Source of the DNA: Welwitschia mirabilis
Taxonomy: Eukaryota; Gnetophyta; Gnetopsida; Welwitschiales
Direction of reading: 5' to 3'
Assembly: GCA_051453625.1 (NCBI GenBank)
Contig: JBOZIK010000001.1
Location: forward strand, 177,716,328-177,780,327
Length of the DNA: 64,000 bases
A program made the position numbers and the translations under genes. Under the pieces are notes generated by a model that was given only the letters and a program-made list of their open reading frames with translations, was not told where the DNA came from and did not search any database. Within the stretch, counting starts at the first letter, position 1; the number at the start of each line of letters is the position of its first letter. Below are positions 47,230 through 59,978 of the stretch, piece by piece.

Positions 47230-48100
47230 AGTGATGAGACTTTTCTTAAGAAAATGGCTTATTTAAAATTAGGATAGCTTTAAATAATTGCATGAATGCT
47301 AAGGACCATTTTGATTTTAGCTTAATGAACCTTTTTGTATCTACGAGACCAAATCCTAGTATGGAAATGACTAGGAAGTAAATAGACCTAAAGTGAATGG
47401 GGATGAAATCAATTCAAGTGGTATCAGTAGTTGAGGGGCTTATCCTTCCCAATTTCAAATTTAAATATGACCTAAATAGCATAATACTAGGTATTTCCTA
47501 GTTTTTTGGAGTAAGTAGACTTTCCCTTACTTAGTGCAAGCCTAGAAAAAACTTTAGAAAGATATTTTAGAAGCTTCTATATGGGTGAAGCTTAAGAGAA
47601 TAAGCATCACTTTGTGGAATTGGAAACTTATAAAGGAACTAGCTCTATAGATTGGAGAAACAATAAGTTGAACCCACTGACAATGAATAGAAAGAGAATG
47701 ATAGTTATTAGGTTTTATGCATGGATAGAATTAAAGAGAACTAAAAAGTGAAAAAAGTTTAAGGTAGTACACAGCTATAACACTAATGAAGTGAATGTGT
47801 TATATGAAAATATACCCACTCCTTACTTCCATTATAAAGAACTAAGACATTCAAAGAAATTAAACCCAAAGTTAAAGAACATTATCTGTGTGAAATATGG
47901 GAGAAAAGAAAATTTAATATAAAAATCTAAAATAATCATATGTACTAAGTGTAAAAAAAAAGAAACATAGCAACGAAGTACATAGAATGAAAAAAGGATA
48001 GGTATGGTTTTCAAATAATTACTAGATGGAGAAAGTTATATATTGTCATAGTACTAAATGAAAGAAAAGATAAAAATAGCTAGTCAAATTTGAAAGAAAA
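47230..48100 (+). pseudogene. LINE2 ORF1 remnant
   Basis: The part reading NPLTMNRKRMIVIRFYAWIE then LRELKSEKSLR (about 47670-47760) matches the plant L1 ORF1 stretch 'xxTxxRxRFARVCVEIDLxKPL'. It is followed by MKIYPLLTS in one frame or YENIPTPYFHYKELRHSKK in another (about 47810-47860), the zinc knuckle 'YENLPxxCFxCGxxGH' with Cys and His lost. Frameshifts and stops make it non-functional. Confidence 0.65.
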
Positions 48101-48426
48101 AGAGTAGAAGGATTTATCTACTTAAAAACAAAATCTAAAACAAAGGGAGAAAAAGGAGTAGGAGGATTTTTAACTAATATGATAAAGCAAAATATAAATC
48201 AGAAAAATAAAAAATAATCACAAGTAAGTTATTGATATTAAAAAATAGTAACATGAGTTTCTCAAACTTAGAATTGGATTACAAAAGAGAAGAATAAAAA
48301 ACCCAACAAAATAAAATAGGAAGGTCATCCATGGTGGAGAAAGCAAAGAAACAACATAAAAAAATATAGAAAATGGATTTCCTAAAAACTTTTAATTTTA
48401 GCCAAACCTATAAAGATGAAAAACAT

Positions 48427-51300
48427 ATGAATTTCCTAAGTTAAAATGTAAGGGACATGATAGTGGCCCCCAAAAAATGAAAGTTTTAAAGAAACTTATC
48501 AAGAATAAGAATGTAGAAATAGTGTATCTTTTGGAGGCTAAAATAAATAAGGGATATATATTTAATAAAATATCTAGAATTTGGAAGATAGAGTGGATTT
48601 TTAGCTGTGATACAGTGGGAGGACTACCAATGATGATTAAAAAAACATAGAATGCAATAAAATAGAGATGGATAAATGGTATCAAATTATTTAGTAAAAT
48701 ATTAGTGGCTAGTTAATATGTATAGCCTATAAAGCATAATTAAAAAAAATATAATGTAGGGAAAAATCCAAGAAAAATTAGAAAATCGAAAAGCTATAAT
48801 CATAAGAAGCTTTGACTAAATATTGTTTAAATGGTAAAAGCAAGTGCAAGGTAGTTGGTTAAATGTAGGAGTGATGGAGCTAGAAAACTTGATGGGTGTT
48901 CTAGATTTAGTAGATCTTGCTCTCTAGAAGGTCTAATTCACTTGGTTAATAGAAGAAAAAGTAATGACGAGATCCAATCTAGAATAGATAGAGCATTAGT
49001 ATCAATAAACCTATCAAGAGAGAGAGCTTTTGGAAGGTGTAAGAAAAGGGTAAATGGTATTCATATCATAGATTCATTTTTTTATTTTTAGATAGAGGTA
49101 AAATCAAGGAATTATTACATCATATTTAAGAATGCCTATTAAAAAGAGAAAGAGGTAAAGAAGTTCTTAAAATAAAATTGGCAATTAGAAAACCTTAAAT
49201 CAAAACAATGGTTGAAGGACTAAATAAAAGACTAGGGTAAAAGATTTAGATGAAAGACTAGACTAAAGTGGAAGATCAATGAAATTTAATTAAAATAAAA
49301 AAATGGATAAGATATACATGAAGAAGAATGAAGTAGGTTCTGGAAGCTTTACTCAATTAGGAAATAGAAAGAAAAGTATTAAAAGCAAAGATCTTACATT
49401 AGTTGCTTAAGATATAGTGATAATAATACAAAATTATTCTTTAAAGTGGTTAATCAAAAGAGAGAAAATAACATGATAAATTAAGTAACTTGGAATATTT
49501 ACATGTATGAGAGAACTTAGGCCTAGGAAGCATTTATTAGAAGTCTAAAAGAGCTATGAGCAATAAAAGAGGATACAAAAATGTTTATAGTTTAAATTAT
49601 GATAGGGGAAGAATCCACTATAAATGTTGAAATGAAATGAGGTTTTAAAGGTGCTAGAAAAAATGAAGTTAAATACAAGCCCAAGACCAAATGGATGGAT
49701 AATGGAAATTTTTAGTAATTTTTCAAAAGCACTAAGAAAGTCAGTGAAAAGAACTTTGGAAATCCATAAAGTTGAGCTTCATACACCATGTCTATAAAAA
49801 TAACCATGTTATTATAATACCAAAGAAATAAGAAGTAGTAGATGTTCAGGATTTTAAATCCATTGAGACGGGTCATACATTATACAAGCTCTTCTCTAAG
49901 TTTATGATTGATAGAGTAAATCCTACCTTTAGAATGTAGTGAGACCAAACCAATTAGGATCTCTATAGATCAAAAGCATTCTTTACTAGGTGATATTTAA
50001 TTATAAAATTTTTTATTCTATTAAAGGGTAAAACTAAGATCATGTGCATTTAAACTAGTTATTAAAAAATCCTATGATCGCATCTCTTAAGGTTTCTTAT
50101 AAAATGTCTTAAAATAAAGGGCTTCCCTTCTTATTTTATCAAACTAGTCCTATTCATATAAAGAACAACCAAGTTTAATACTAAAATGAATAAAAAATTA
50201 ATGGGTTTTTAAAATGGAAAGAGGTCTATGACAAGGGGATTCCTTGTTACTTTACCTCTTTATAATTATTTTTAGTGTCCTATAATACTTGATAAAGAGA
50301 GAAGGGGATAAAGGCCTAAATAGTCACAAGATGTAGATAATTTATAACCACTTTATAAATGATTTACTTATTTTCTTAGAAGTATTTATTTAATAAACTA
50401 GAACTTTAAGGAGAGATTTATAGGAGTTTACAAAGGAATCTAGACTAATAATAAGTTGTTAGAAGAGTAGAGTATACTCTCTAAATACTTGAAAGAGCAT
50501 GCATAAATTAATCATCAAAACCTTAGAGGTAAAGGAGGTATCTAAAGGAGACATCTACTTGGGGATTCAACTTTTTAAATGGAAGAGCTTAATATCTTAA
50601 AAGGAGTTAGTCTAAAAATTAGACAATAATCTAATAATTAGAGTGGTATTTTCCCCTTGAGTAAAGCAAAGATCATACTAGTAAGTACTATGATAACAAC
50701 TATTTTAAAGATAGCACTTTTATAAGAGTGTTACTAGAGAAAATTTAGACAACAATTAAAAGGATAATTTTAAACTTAATTTAGAAAGAAAAAGTAAAAA
50801 TCCACATTGTGATATGGATAGATAGAGTAAAACCTATAGAATCTAGAGGATGGAGTGTGTAGGACAAGAAGGATATTATATTCTTAGCCAAAGTGAACAT
50901 TATAAAAAAATTACAAGTAGGGGATTTTTTCCCATAGGGGAAAAAAATATTAAAACATAAATATAAGGAATGAAAGGATAAGTATCAACGATTTTCCATC
51001 TAACAGGCCTTACATATAGGAAGAAACTAGCTAGAAGATCTAAGTGGAAGATAGAAAATGGAAACATTTTATTTTAGTACTTCTAGATGCTACAAAAAAA
51101 ATACCCTAACAAAATCCAAGAAATAATCCCAGATAAGGACTTTCTAAAGAAAAGAGTGAGGCTTAAGATAAAAGATTACAAGAGATGGAAAATTTTTTCC
51201 CAATTTAGAAATAATGGTATAGATAGAGAAATAAAGCAATGAGAGAAGATGATAGCAAAAGAGGAACTTACTAAAGGGAAAGGAAGTGATAAAAGAACAT
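48427..51300 (+). pseudogene. LINE2 ORF2: endonuclease and RT remnant
   Basis: The ATG at 48427 gives MNFLSXNVRD, the endonuclease start. KNVEIVYLLEAKIN follows in a shifted frame. FTWLIEEK/NRRKSNDEIQSRIDRALVS (about 48940-49010) is the endonuclease 'FTWSN...SRLDRFLVS'. RT shows VIIIPKK (about 49810), VQDFKSIETGHTLYKLFSKF (about 49838) and MERGLXQGDSLLLYLFII (about 50215-50270). The catalytic YADD is not clearly readable. Frames shift several times. Confidence 0.72.
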
Positions 51301-51370
51301 TAGATAGAAAATCAATTAATGTGAAAAACATACTAATTATGAAGTATGAATTATTATTGAATGGATTTAG

Positions 51371-51789
51371 ATTCTATGTTACTTGTAATGCTCTTTTTAA
51401 TGATGCACTACCATAGCTATACCATAAAACTTTAGTTGACATTGATGTCTACTGTAGATTATACATTTATGTAGACTTACCTATTCATGTAATAGAATTA
51501 TCTATCATTATTATCATTCCCTTATATATGTCTATGTATGAATTAAATTCCTTTTTTGGCTTATTTTGTAATGGATCAATACATTCATCTTTATTATGTT
51601 TTCTCTTAAAGTACAGATCTATTTAAAAAATATTTGTGAAAAATGTTGTTGCTGAATATATAGCCAAAAATTATAACTTACATATGAGCTATGATAGGTG
51701 TGAATTAATTACATTATATTTGATGAATAAAAATGTAAAAATTCCAAACTTTTTTTTATCTTTACTTGGTAGCTTCTTATATTACTATT
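51371..51789. other. Unassigned stretch between LINE2 and G3
   Basis: About 420 AT-rich bases show no clear domain in any frame. The last 35 bases (TACTTGGTAGCTTCT...CTATT) loosely resemble the primer-site side of the G3 LTR junction. It may be G1 upstream sequence. Confidence 0.35.
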
Positions 51790-53068
51790 TGATGTTTTAG
51801 AATGTCCATATTTAAAACTAAATTTGTTCTTAATTATCATTCTTCCTTAGGGATAACATGGGTGATGGTTCAGCATTTTTCACAAACTTTATCATAAGTG
51901 CAAGTTATAATGAAAAGAAAAAAAGACCAAAAGGGTGATTTTAGAGTTTTGATTTAAAACTTCAACTTAACAGAGGAGGAAAGCAAGCTAGCTCTAAGGT
52001 AACATCGATTCGTTCTCATGTAATATTTCGCTCTAATGTTATCTAATTCCTTCCTACAATACACTTAAAATAATCAAGTGTTATCTTAGATCATGGTAGC
52101 ATAATTTCATTCACCATATGAGTTATAGTAAATTTAATTATCACTTGATATTTAAGGCCTCGAATAATAATAGAAGGTAAGAACACTAAGTACTTAAAAT
52201 CTATAAAGGATTTAAACTAAATACAAAGAGAGTTTACTCAAATATAAATAATCTTATTGAAAAAATTATTAGCTAAAGAATAACTTTACAATAAAGAAAG
52301 AAAGATGCTAGAAGAACTTCAAAACAATTCCTAAAGACTATATCACTCCCCTAAAGAGTTTCTTAAAAATCTATCATGATTAATTCTTTAAGGTTTTATA
52401 ATTCTTTAAAGCCAAAGATGATATAATAAAGGGTTTAAGGCACTTTTATAGGGAGAGATGGAGGTAAGGGATGGTTACAAGTCCTTGGCTTATAGCATTA
52501 GGTGGATGGATACATAATCATAACATTAAGTAGGATGGTTTGTCTTCTTTTCCAATTGGTAGAGATTCCTATGATGACAACAACCCTTGGCTCTTAGATG
52601 TTATTTTTGTTGTTAATCACTGCCATAGCCATGTTTCTCCACCACCATCCTAGTTAGCTCTAGCAAATTTTGCTTTATAAGTCCTCGTCATCATCACCAT
52701 GTGTCATCAAGAATGTAATTTATTTTTGATGTGAAATTTAATTAAGCCCATAACTACATTTGATTTAGTTCTCCATGACAAGCTAAGAATGTTAGTTTAG
52801 AGGTGATTTAGTTAGATAGACCAATGACACTGGTAGTCTTGATGAATGGCATTAACATTTTAGGTTAATTGATGATCAAATTTAAGCATATCCTCCAATT
52901 AAGCATAATTCACCTAAAAATGTCATGGATACATGATAAGTCCATAATTATTATGAAAATCAATGTAAGACATATGTTTATGATAATATCAATTAAATTA
53001 ATATATTTCTTGTTAAGATTAGTTCGTCATTTAACTTGATTATAATGTCAATTTTTTACATGTTAACA
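51790..53068 (-). repeat. G3 3' LTR (about 1279 bp)
   Basis: The plus strand starts TGATGTTTTAGAATG and ends ACATGTTAACA. The adjoining CACCTCCTTACCACTC is the polypurine tract on the minus strand. Confidence 0.85.
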
Positions 53069-53090
53069 CACCTCCTTACCACTCTTTTAC
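53069..53090 (-). promoter_or_regulatory. G3 polypurine tract
   Basis: GAGTGGTAAGGAGGTG on the minus strand, directly before the LTR start TGTTAACATG. Confidence 0.7.
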
Positions 53091-54351
53091 TAATGCTTTA
53101 GTAAAAAGCTAATAATAATATGGTTAAACATGGAGAAATTATCTATGTCAAAAGCACTCAAGTGTGTGAATAATATAAATTTGAAAATTTTATGACCAAT
53201 TTTCTATAATTAAGGCATTAAAATGAAAAATTTAGATGTGCAAACTAGATGTTGTACTCCCTAATCAAAACTAAACTTTATCCTCAAAGTTGATGGTGCA
53301 AAATGTTTAAGTCATTTGGAAGATAAGCCTAAGAAAGAATCATGAAGGATTTTTAATTAAAAACCATGTAAAATGATGCAATTAAGCTAAAGAAAAAGAA
53401 AAACTAAGTAGAACATCATTTTGTAAAAATGATTAATGCCTTATGAATTATTTGTCATGAAAATGGAATGGAATGAAATTGTTGATGGAAAATGAACATG
53501 TGTTAAACCACTTAATCAAAAATTGATGAATAAATGAGCAAACTTTCCTAAGCTAATGGTTCTTTATTATATTTTTGAATTATTAGTCAATCGCAATATT
53601 AATCAAACAAAGTTTTAATCAAGTAACTTATATGAATTTTAAGAAATCGAAGTAAATACTAAGCATAAAGGTTAAAATACAAGATTTCACATAAAGACTC
53701 TGATTCCCACCTTTATCATTCTTTTATTTTCTATTTCTACCTTTACATATGTTTTTAGCTTTAAGACTTTGAATCACATTAAGTGTCTAGTATTACAACA
53801 TTTTCTCCCAACAAAGTTAAGCATGTTATTCATGCAAAAATCAATGCTACATTACTAACAAGCATTTATAGCCCTAATGCAGTTGAGCATGTCATAATCA
53901 GATTGTTAAAGCTACATTGCTAGCATTCATCCATAGCCCTAATGTAGTTAACTAAACCCAATTAAGTAATTAATGTTATGTGAATTTGAATAAGAGATAA
54001 ATAATTTACTTTTATTTATCTTCCTATAGTCATTTTTATGTACACTAAGGGAGTCATTGGCTCATTAGTCTTATNNNNNNNNNNATTAAGGTAAATCTTG
54101 TTCCCATCAGAGGTTTTAAACTTAAGAAGCAGATACAAAGGTAAATCCCACCTTTTTTATTAAGTTTTACTAAAACTAAATACCCTAAGTAAATGTGTTC
54201 TTAGCTAATACACTCAAAATAAGCATACTTTTCCTTAAAACCCCATGATTAAACTCAATTTTAACTATTACTTAGATGATAACAAGAATACTTTTTAATG
54301 ATCTTTTATTAAGGGCCATTAACTTGGGTTAATAAGTCTCTGAAACTTATA
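53091..54351 (-). other. G3 3' internal region, non-coding
   Basis: No ORF or domain is readable in either strand. It includes a 65-bp direct repeat at 53843-53955 and a 10-base gap at 54075. It ends at a 660-base gap (54352-55011). Athila elements usually have a long non-coding stretch here. Confidence 0.55.
53843..53955. repeat. Two 65-bp direct repeats
   Basis: GCTACATTACTAACAAGCAT ... ATAGCCCTAATGCAGTTGA at 53846 is repeated as GCTACATTGCTAGCATTCAT ... ATAGCCCTAATGTAGTTAA at 53910. Confidence 0.75.
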
Positions 54352-55011
54352 NNNNNNNNNNNNNNNNNNNNNNNNNNNNNNNNNNNNNNNNNNNNNNNNN
54401 NNNNNNNNNNNNNNNNNNNNNNNNNNNNNNNNNNNNNNNNNNNNNNNNNNNNNNNNNNNNNNNNNNNNNNNNNNNNNNNNNNNNNNNNNNNNNNNNNNNN
54501 NNNNNNNNNNNNNNNNNNNNNNNNNNNNNNNNNNNNNNNNNNNNNNNNNNNNNNNNNNNNNNNNNNNNNNNNNNNNNNNNNNNNNNNNNNNNNNNNNNNN
54601 NNNNNNNNNNNNNNNNNNNNNNNNNNNNNNNNNNNNNNNNNNNNNNNNNNNNNNNNNNNNNNNNNNNNNNNNNNNNNNNNNNNNNNNNNNNNNNNNNNNN
54701 NNNNNNNNNNNNNNNNNNNNNNNNNNNNNNNNNNNNNNNNNNNNNNNNNNNNNNNNNNNNNNNNNNNNNNNNNNNNNNNNNNNNNNNNNNNNNNNNNNNN
54801 NNNNNNNNNNNNNNNNNNNNNNNNNNNNNNNNNNNNNNNNNNNNNNNNNNNNNNNNNNNNNNNNNNNNNNNNNNNNNNNNNNNNNNNNNNNNNNNNNNNN
54901 NNNNNNNNNNNNNNNNNNNNNNNNNNNNNNNNNNNNNNNNNNNNNNNNNNNNNNNNNNNNNNNNNNNNNNNNNNNNNNNNNNNNNNNNNNNNNNNNNNNN
55001 NNNNNNNNNNN

Positions 55012-55290
55012 TAATAAATGGTTTGTAAGCTTAATAGGATGATTTAAAAATGAGTTAGGTGAATGGAAAGGTTTAAAAGGGTGATGGAATAACTAATAAT
55101 GATGTGATGGGATGCTTATAAGAAATTCATCTTTGGGTAAAAGTTTGTTTTTAGGATGACTTATTGTAAAAGACTTAAAAGGATTTTCACTGCTAAGTTT
55201 GGAGTTAGAGAAATGATAATTAAAAGATAGTGATGAATGAAAAATATTTGACTCGAGAGGAGAACATTCAAAGTCGTAATTTTTACTAAG
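55012..55290 (-). pseudogene. Open stretch after G3 protease
   Basis: After the protease stop, another minus frame stays open for about 85 codons to the gap: CSPLESNIFHSSLSFNYHF, then a Ser/Pro/His-rich part (PFKPFHSPNSFLNHP). I see no domain. It occupies the place where the protease-RT linker should be, but has no RT motif. Confidence 0.35.
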
Positions 55291-55548
55291 TCAATTAGCC
55301 TCTTCAAGATTACCTAGTAATTTTATTATATTAAAAATATTTAAGATTATTTTGTTAAATGATATTCTCATTTGATCATTCTTGCAATTAATTAAGGCAT
55401 TTGAAGTCACAATGAAAGGTCTTCCTAAAATGATGGAAGCTAAATTGCATTTTGTCCTATTTATCTCTAAAACTATAAAGTCCACTAGAAAATAGTAGTT
55501 ATTAACTTGAAGTATTACATCCTCAACTATTTCTAAGAATGACTTCAT
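55291..55548 (-). pseudogene. G3 aspartic protease remnant
   Basis: It reads MKSFLEIVEDVILQVNNYYF, then VDFIVLEI and IILGRPFIVTSNALINC, ending NIFNI. This is the C-terminal half of the Athila protease ('GIVEDVLVQVDKFIFPVDFVVLD ... IILGRPFLATGRALIDV'). The DSG catalytic loop upstream is not in this open part. The flap and the hydrophobic core with the ILGRPF box are well kept, the best-preserved piece of G3. The enzyme would cut the Gag polyprotein. Confidence 0.88.
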
Positions 55549-55599
55549 ATAATTTCCTACTAATGTAATTGGATTTTAGTGTGTTTAAGAATATTTAAG

Positions 55600-57900
55600 C
55601 TAAATTCCTTGTAAATATAATGGTGTAACATGTTGACACTTATTTTTAAATCTAATAAGGCTTAGCTTAATGTTTTTATCTTTAATTATAATGCCTATTA
55701 TAAGGTAACCTATATCTTTATAATTAGGTAGAAATTACTTTTAATAATTATGCTAGTTTATTAAACTAAGAAGTCTTTGCTCTTAACATTGATGCATATT
55801 TTCACAGGGCACATGTCCTTAAGGTATTTTGTATAGTAGGACATCTTTTTAATCACTTATAAGAGAGGCATGTTGATATTAACTTCTTTAAAATTTTCTA
55901 AGGCCTCTAATTATTGTTTTTCAATGTTTTCTTTTTTAGGGTATTGGGTAAAAGATAAGGGCTCTTTATATGTGGGAAAAGTTTCTTCTAAATCTAATTA
56001 CCTTTTCTTTATTCAAAGCTTGGAGGAATAGTAAAGGTCCTTGAAAAGGAGTTATTTCTTTTTCTCTTACTTTCCCCTAATATTTGGATTTACTCTATGT
56101 TAATTCTTAATTAGTCTTTATACCACTTCTAAGATGATTTGCTTTAGTTTGTTTTAAGTGGTTTGACCATTCCTCGACAAACCTAACTTCCTTGGAATTT
56201 GGTTGAGTACTCATTGGGAGTTTTTTGGGATCTCTATGATTTAAGGTAGAAATAATCTGAGCTTTTATTTGTTAACTAAAAATTGGATTGAGTGTTTTTA
56301 TAAATCTTGTTAATAAAGAAGCTTGTTAATTAAGGATTAATTCATGGTTTTGGTTAATTTGAACTTGTTTTTCCGTGAATTTATTTATGGATTTCTTAAA
56401 AGTATTGGATGGAGATGATTTTTGATAATTGGATGGGAACAGATGGGAGGAGGATGAATAAAATTGATTTCTTGGTTGACTAATTTGATTATCTTACTTC
56501 TAATAAAAATTAGGGTGATTTCTCAACCTAGGGTTGTACATGTTAGAGTAGGGGTCATTTTTCATGTTTTACCACTGGTTCCCTATCGTATTATTCTATT
56601 CATTAATAATGTTTTAAAATAAGGTGATGAAGGAATTCCTAACTATTTTTTGGGTATTAATGTGACAAATAAAACATTCTAGTTTAGTAACTATAGATGA
56701 AGGTGAAAGTAAAATGGTTAAGAATTCTACTCTTTAAGCTAGTCCATTTATTTTGTTATTTACTTTGAAATTTTTAGAGATCTTAAAAACACTTTTAATT
56801 TAATTAGATGATGTAATCTAGATGGTTTTCTTAACTTTTCCAAATTTTTAGAACTACCTGCTACACTCTTAAGCTATTTCCAAACTTCATCTAAATGCAT
56901 GCTAAGGAAATTACCTTGACTCATCATCTCAACTAATTGGTAATTATTGGTGNNNNNNNNNNNNNNNNNNNNNNNNNNNNNNNNNNNNNNNNNNNNNNNN
57001 NNNNNNNNNNNNNNNNNNNNNNNNNNNNNNNNNNNNNNNNNNNNNNNNNNNNTGGTGGACAATCCATCATAGAAAAACTTATTTCCCTTCCTAGCTTAAA
57101 ATCATGTTAAGGATATTTTATAATAGATCCTTAAATTATTCAAAGAGTCAGGATAATGTCTCATTATCTTTTTGTTGGAAGTTCATTATCTCCTTTCTTA
57201 AGGCATTTCTTTTTTAATTAAAAAAGAATTTGAATAGAGCAGGGTTTAAGGGTGTACAACTAGGATTTTACTTTCTGATTTAAAGGAAAAGGAAAATAAG
57301 GTAAGTCTTAGAGCAACATGATCATTTGGATATTGAGAAATAATTAATAGAACACACTCAAATTCTTTTGAGATGGAGGTATGGGTTTTTAGACTCTAAT
57401 CCATAGAAATTAGGTAGAAGTTGTATGGTTAAATTCTTAAACTCTAATCTTTAGTTTACAAGTAGTTGTATATTACATGAGGGTGTTCCTAGGTATTATG
57501 GTTGAAGATAATCACAAAGGGCTTATCTAATTACATTAGTAGCAGCAGCGATAGTGGCTTATTGTTTGGCTACCTCTTAGGAAAGGTAATAAGCTATTAG
57601 ACAAGAAATTAGGTCATGGGTCGATGTGTCTCCTCTAATCATGTTAGTTGGATCATGTTGCTATTGTTATAGGGATGAATGTGTTTGGTTGATTATTTTT
57701 CTAATCATTTTGAGAGGATGAGGCTTATTCTTGTTAAAAATCTTTAGGGGATTGGTTTCCATTTTGGGATGTAGGCTATTGCATTCCTTCATGATTGGTA
57801 TAGGGATCCATATTATTGTGAATTAATCTTCTAGACTCATCATAGGCCTAATGTATAAAAGAGCAAGTTTTAGATAAGCTTTAGGTAAGTTTGAGATTAG
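55600..57900 (-). pseudogene. gag: G3 gag remnant (Athila type)
   Basis: The minus strand from about 57850 reads MDPYTNHEGM, then TSISKEFECVLLII and HVALRLTLFSFSFK (about 57300-57360), the 'IRLRLFPFSLxDRA' region. KALRKEIMNFQQKDNETLS (about 57150-57205) matches the family 'ALRxxIxxFxQxxxESLYEAW'. FKDLL comes before the gap (56953-57052). SQGNFLSMHLDEVWK (about 56874-56920) and LKSVAGSS match 'AGGSLMSKTxDEAxxLL'. After that come a basic knuckle-less tail and a linker. There are many stops. It lacks a clear zinc knuckle. Confidence 0.8.
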
Positions 57901-58573
57901 TCTTTCATAGAACCTATAAGATAGAGAAGTTTCAGGATTTACACAAACGATTGAGTTAAAAATTTAAATCATTCTATGTAGAAAATATAGTAATACCACT
58001 AAGGGCAAGTGACATCACTAGTTGAGTTTTGAATTATAGTTTCAATTTTTATATAGAGATTCACAAGAAGTGTGTAGGACAATTGCCATAATAGGATTAT
58101 AGAGAAATAAAATCAAATCAAAAAATGTAAATAAAATTAAAGGAAATCATGCAAAATTCTTTTAAGGATTTTTAATGTTTTACTCTTAATGTTGATAACA
58201 AGGGATAAATATAAAAATGCAGAACAATGCAGAAGAACATAATAGGTATGCAACATAATGTAAATTTAATTAAAAGTTTTTAAGCTTTTTTTACATTTTT
58301 TTTACTCCTAAGAAAACCTAGAATAAAATTTTAAATCTATACAAAACAAGTTAGAATAAAGTCAAAAACAAACTTGAAAATAGGATGGACTAGTTTAGGT
58401 TTCACTACAATAACTAGTACCAACCACTAGAAAAGAAACTAAAGAAATAAAAGAAAAGTAAAATAGATCAGTTTGGTTATCATTGGAGAGGACCACTATC
58501 CACTAGGAAAGTAACAAATATGTATAAAAACTTGCAAAAAAGTAAAGTAATACTACTTTAAGTTGCTACCATG

Positions 58574-58656
58574 TTATTACCCTTAGTAGTAGTGCCAAAA
58601 TCTATTTGATATTTCATAATGTACCATTATCCTTAGTAACAGTGTGAAAATCTATT
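58574..58656 (-). promoter_or_regulatory. G3 PBS region, duplicated LTR-PBS junction (50-bp units)
   Basis: The minus strand has ATTTTGGCACTACTACTAAGG (about 58577-58600), resembling a decayed Athila PBS (TGGCGCCGTTGCCGGGG). A second copy, TTTTCACACTGTTACTAAGGA, lies 50 bases away, next to the LTR. The unit includes the LTR end itself: AAAATCTATTTGATATTTCA versus AAAATCTATTTGATGTTTTA. Confidence 0.65.
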
Positions 58657-59978
58657 TGATGTTTTACAATGTTTGGATTTAAAATTAAGTTTTCATTTAG
58701 TTATCATTCTTCCTTAGGGATAACATGGGTAGTGATTTAGAATTTCACACAAACTTTATATTAAGTGCAAGTTATAATGAAAAGAAGAAAAAACAAAAAA
58801 GATGATTTTAGAATTTTAATTTGAAACTTCAACTTGAGAGGAGAGGAAAGTAAGCTAGCTCCAAGGTATCAACAATTTGTTCTCATGTAATCCTTCACTT
58901 TAATATTATCTAATGTCTTTTTACAACACATTTAAAACCATAAAGTATTTGGATTATATCATGATGACATAATCTCATTCACCATATGAGTAATGGTGAA
59001 CTCAATTGCCACTTGATCTTTAAAGCCTCAAACAATAATAGAAGGTAAGAACTCTAAGTACTTAAAATCTATAAAGTTAAAGGATTTAGACCAAATGAAA
59101 ATAGAGTTTACTCAAATAGGAAAAAATTAATGGATAAATTATTACCTAAGAATTCCAGTTATAATATGAATTATGAATTAAAATAAAAAGTAACAACTTA
59201 TGTATCAAAAAACTGAACAATTTTATAGTAAATGAAGAAAGATACTGGAAGAACATCTGAACGATATTCAAAGACTATCTTACTTTACTAAAGAGTTTTT
59301 GAGATGGTTCTATAACTCTTCAAAACTAAAGATGATACAATAAAGGGTTTAAAACACTTCTATAGGGAGAGATGGAGGTGAGGAATGGTTACAAGCCCTT
59401 GGATTAAAGCATTAGGTGGATGGTTACATAATCATGACATTGGGTAAGAGGGTTTGTCTTATTTTTCAATTGGTAAATATTTCTATGACAATATGAACAC
59501 TTAACTCCTAGATGCTAATGTTGATAACAACCACTGTCATAGACATGTATCTTCACCGTCATTCTACTCAACCCTGTTAAATGTCACTTTGTGAGTCCTT
59601 GTCATCACTACCACATGTCATTAATAATGCAATTTATTTTTGATGTGAAATTTAATTGATCCTATAAGTAAATTTGATTTAATTCTCTTTGATAATTTAG
59701 GAACATGAGTTTGAAGGTAAGTTAGTCAGGTACGCTAGTAGCACTGGTAGGCTTGGTGGGTAGTAGTGGGGTTATAGGTTGATTGATGATCAAATTTGAG
59801 CATACCTTCCAATTAAGCATAATTTACCTGAAAAGGTCATAGCACATGATAAGTCCATCATTATTATGAAAAACAATGGAATACATATTTTTATGATAAA
59901 GTCAATTAAATTAATATCTTTCATTAAGATTAGTTGATCATTTAAGTTGATCATAATGTCAACTTTTACATGTTAATA
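58657..59978 (-). repeat. G3 5' LTR (about 1322 bp)
   Basis: The plus strand starts TGATGTTTTACAATG and ends ACATGTTAATA (the terminal CA has become TA). It aligns end to end with 51790-53068. Confidence 0.85.

Larger units (their letters stand above)
47210..51370 (+). mobile_element. LINE2: older L1-type LINE remnant
   Basis: ORF1-like, endonuclease-like and RT-like segments are read in order on the plus strand with frameshifts and many stops. Edges are approximate: no poly(A) or target duplication could be fixed. It lies in the protease-linker part of G1. It is much more decayed than LINE1. Confidence 0.75.
51790..59978 (-). mobile_element. G3: Athila-like Ty3/gypsy with gag and protease, no visible pol
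   Basis: The paired LTRs (51790-53068 and 58657-59978) share long blocks such as CCTTAGGGATAACATGGGT, AAGTGCAAGTTATAATGAAA and CACCATATGAGT. Between them, on the minus strand, lie an Athila-type gag and an aspartic protease. No RT, RNase H or integrase is seen in the roughly 2.2 kb left of the protease, 660 of which is a gap. If the gap length is right, there is no room for pol, so it is a non-autonomous form. No matching target duplication was found. Confidence 0.85.

Noticed and set aside
47832-48685. Minus-strand open frames of 60 and 95 codons
   Set aside because: They are antisense to LINE2 ORF1 and endonuclease and are hydrophobic because the LINE strand is A-rich.
51400-51500. Stretch reading YSYGSASLKRALQVT on the minus strand, taken first as the G1 protease-RT linker
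   Set aside because: A far better match to that linker (NLKYAFLCKDETYHVVISSL) lies at 46845-46905, so this one was dropped.
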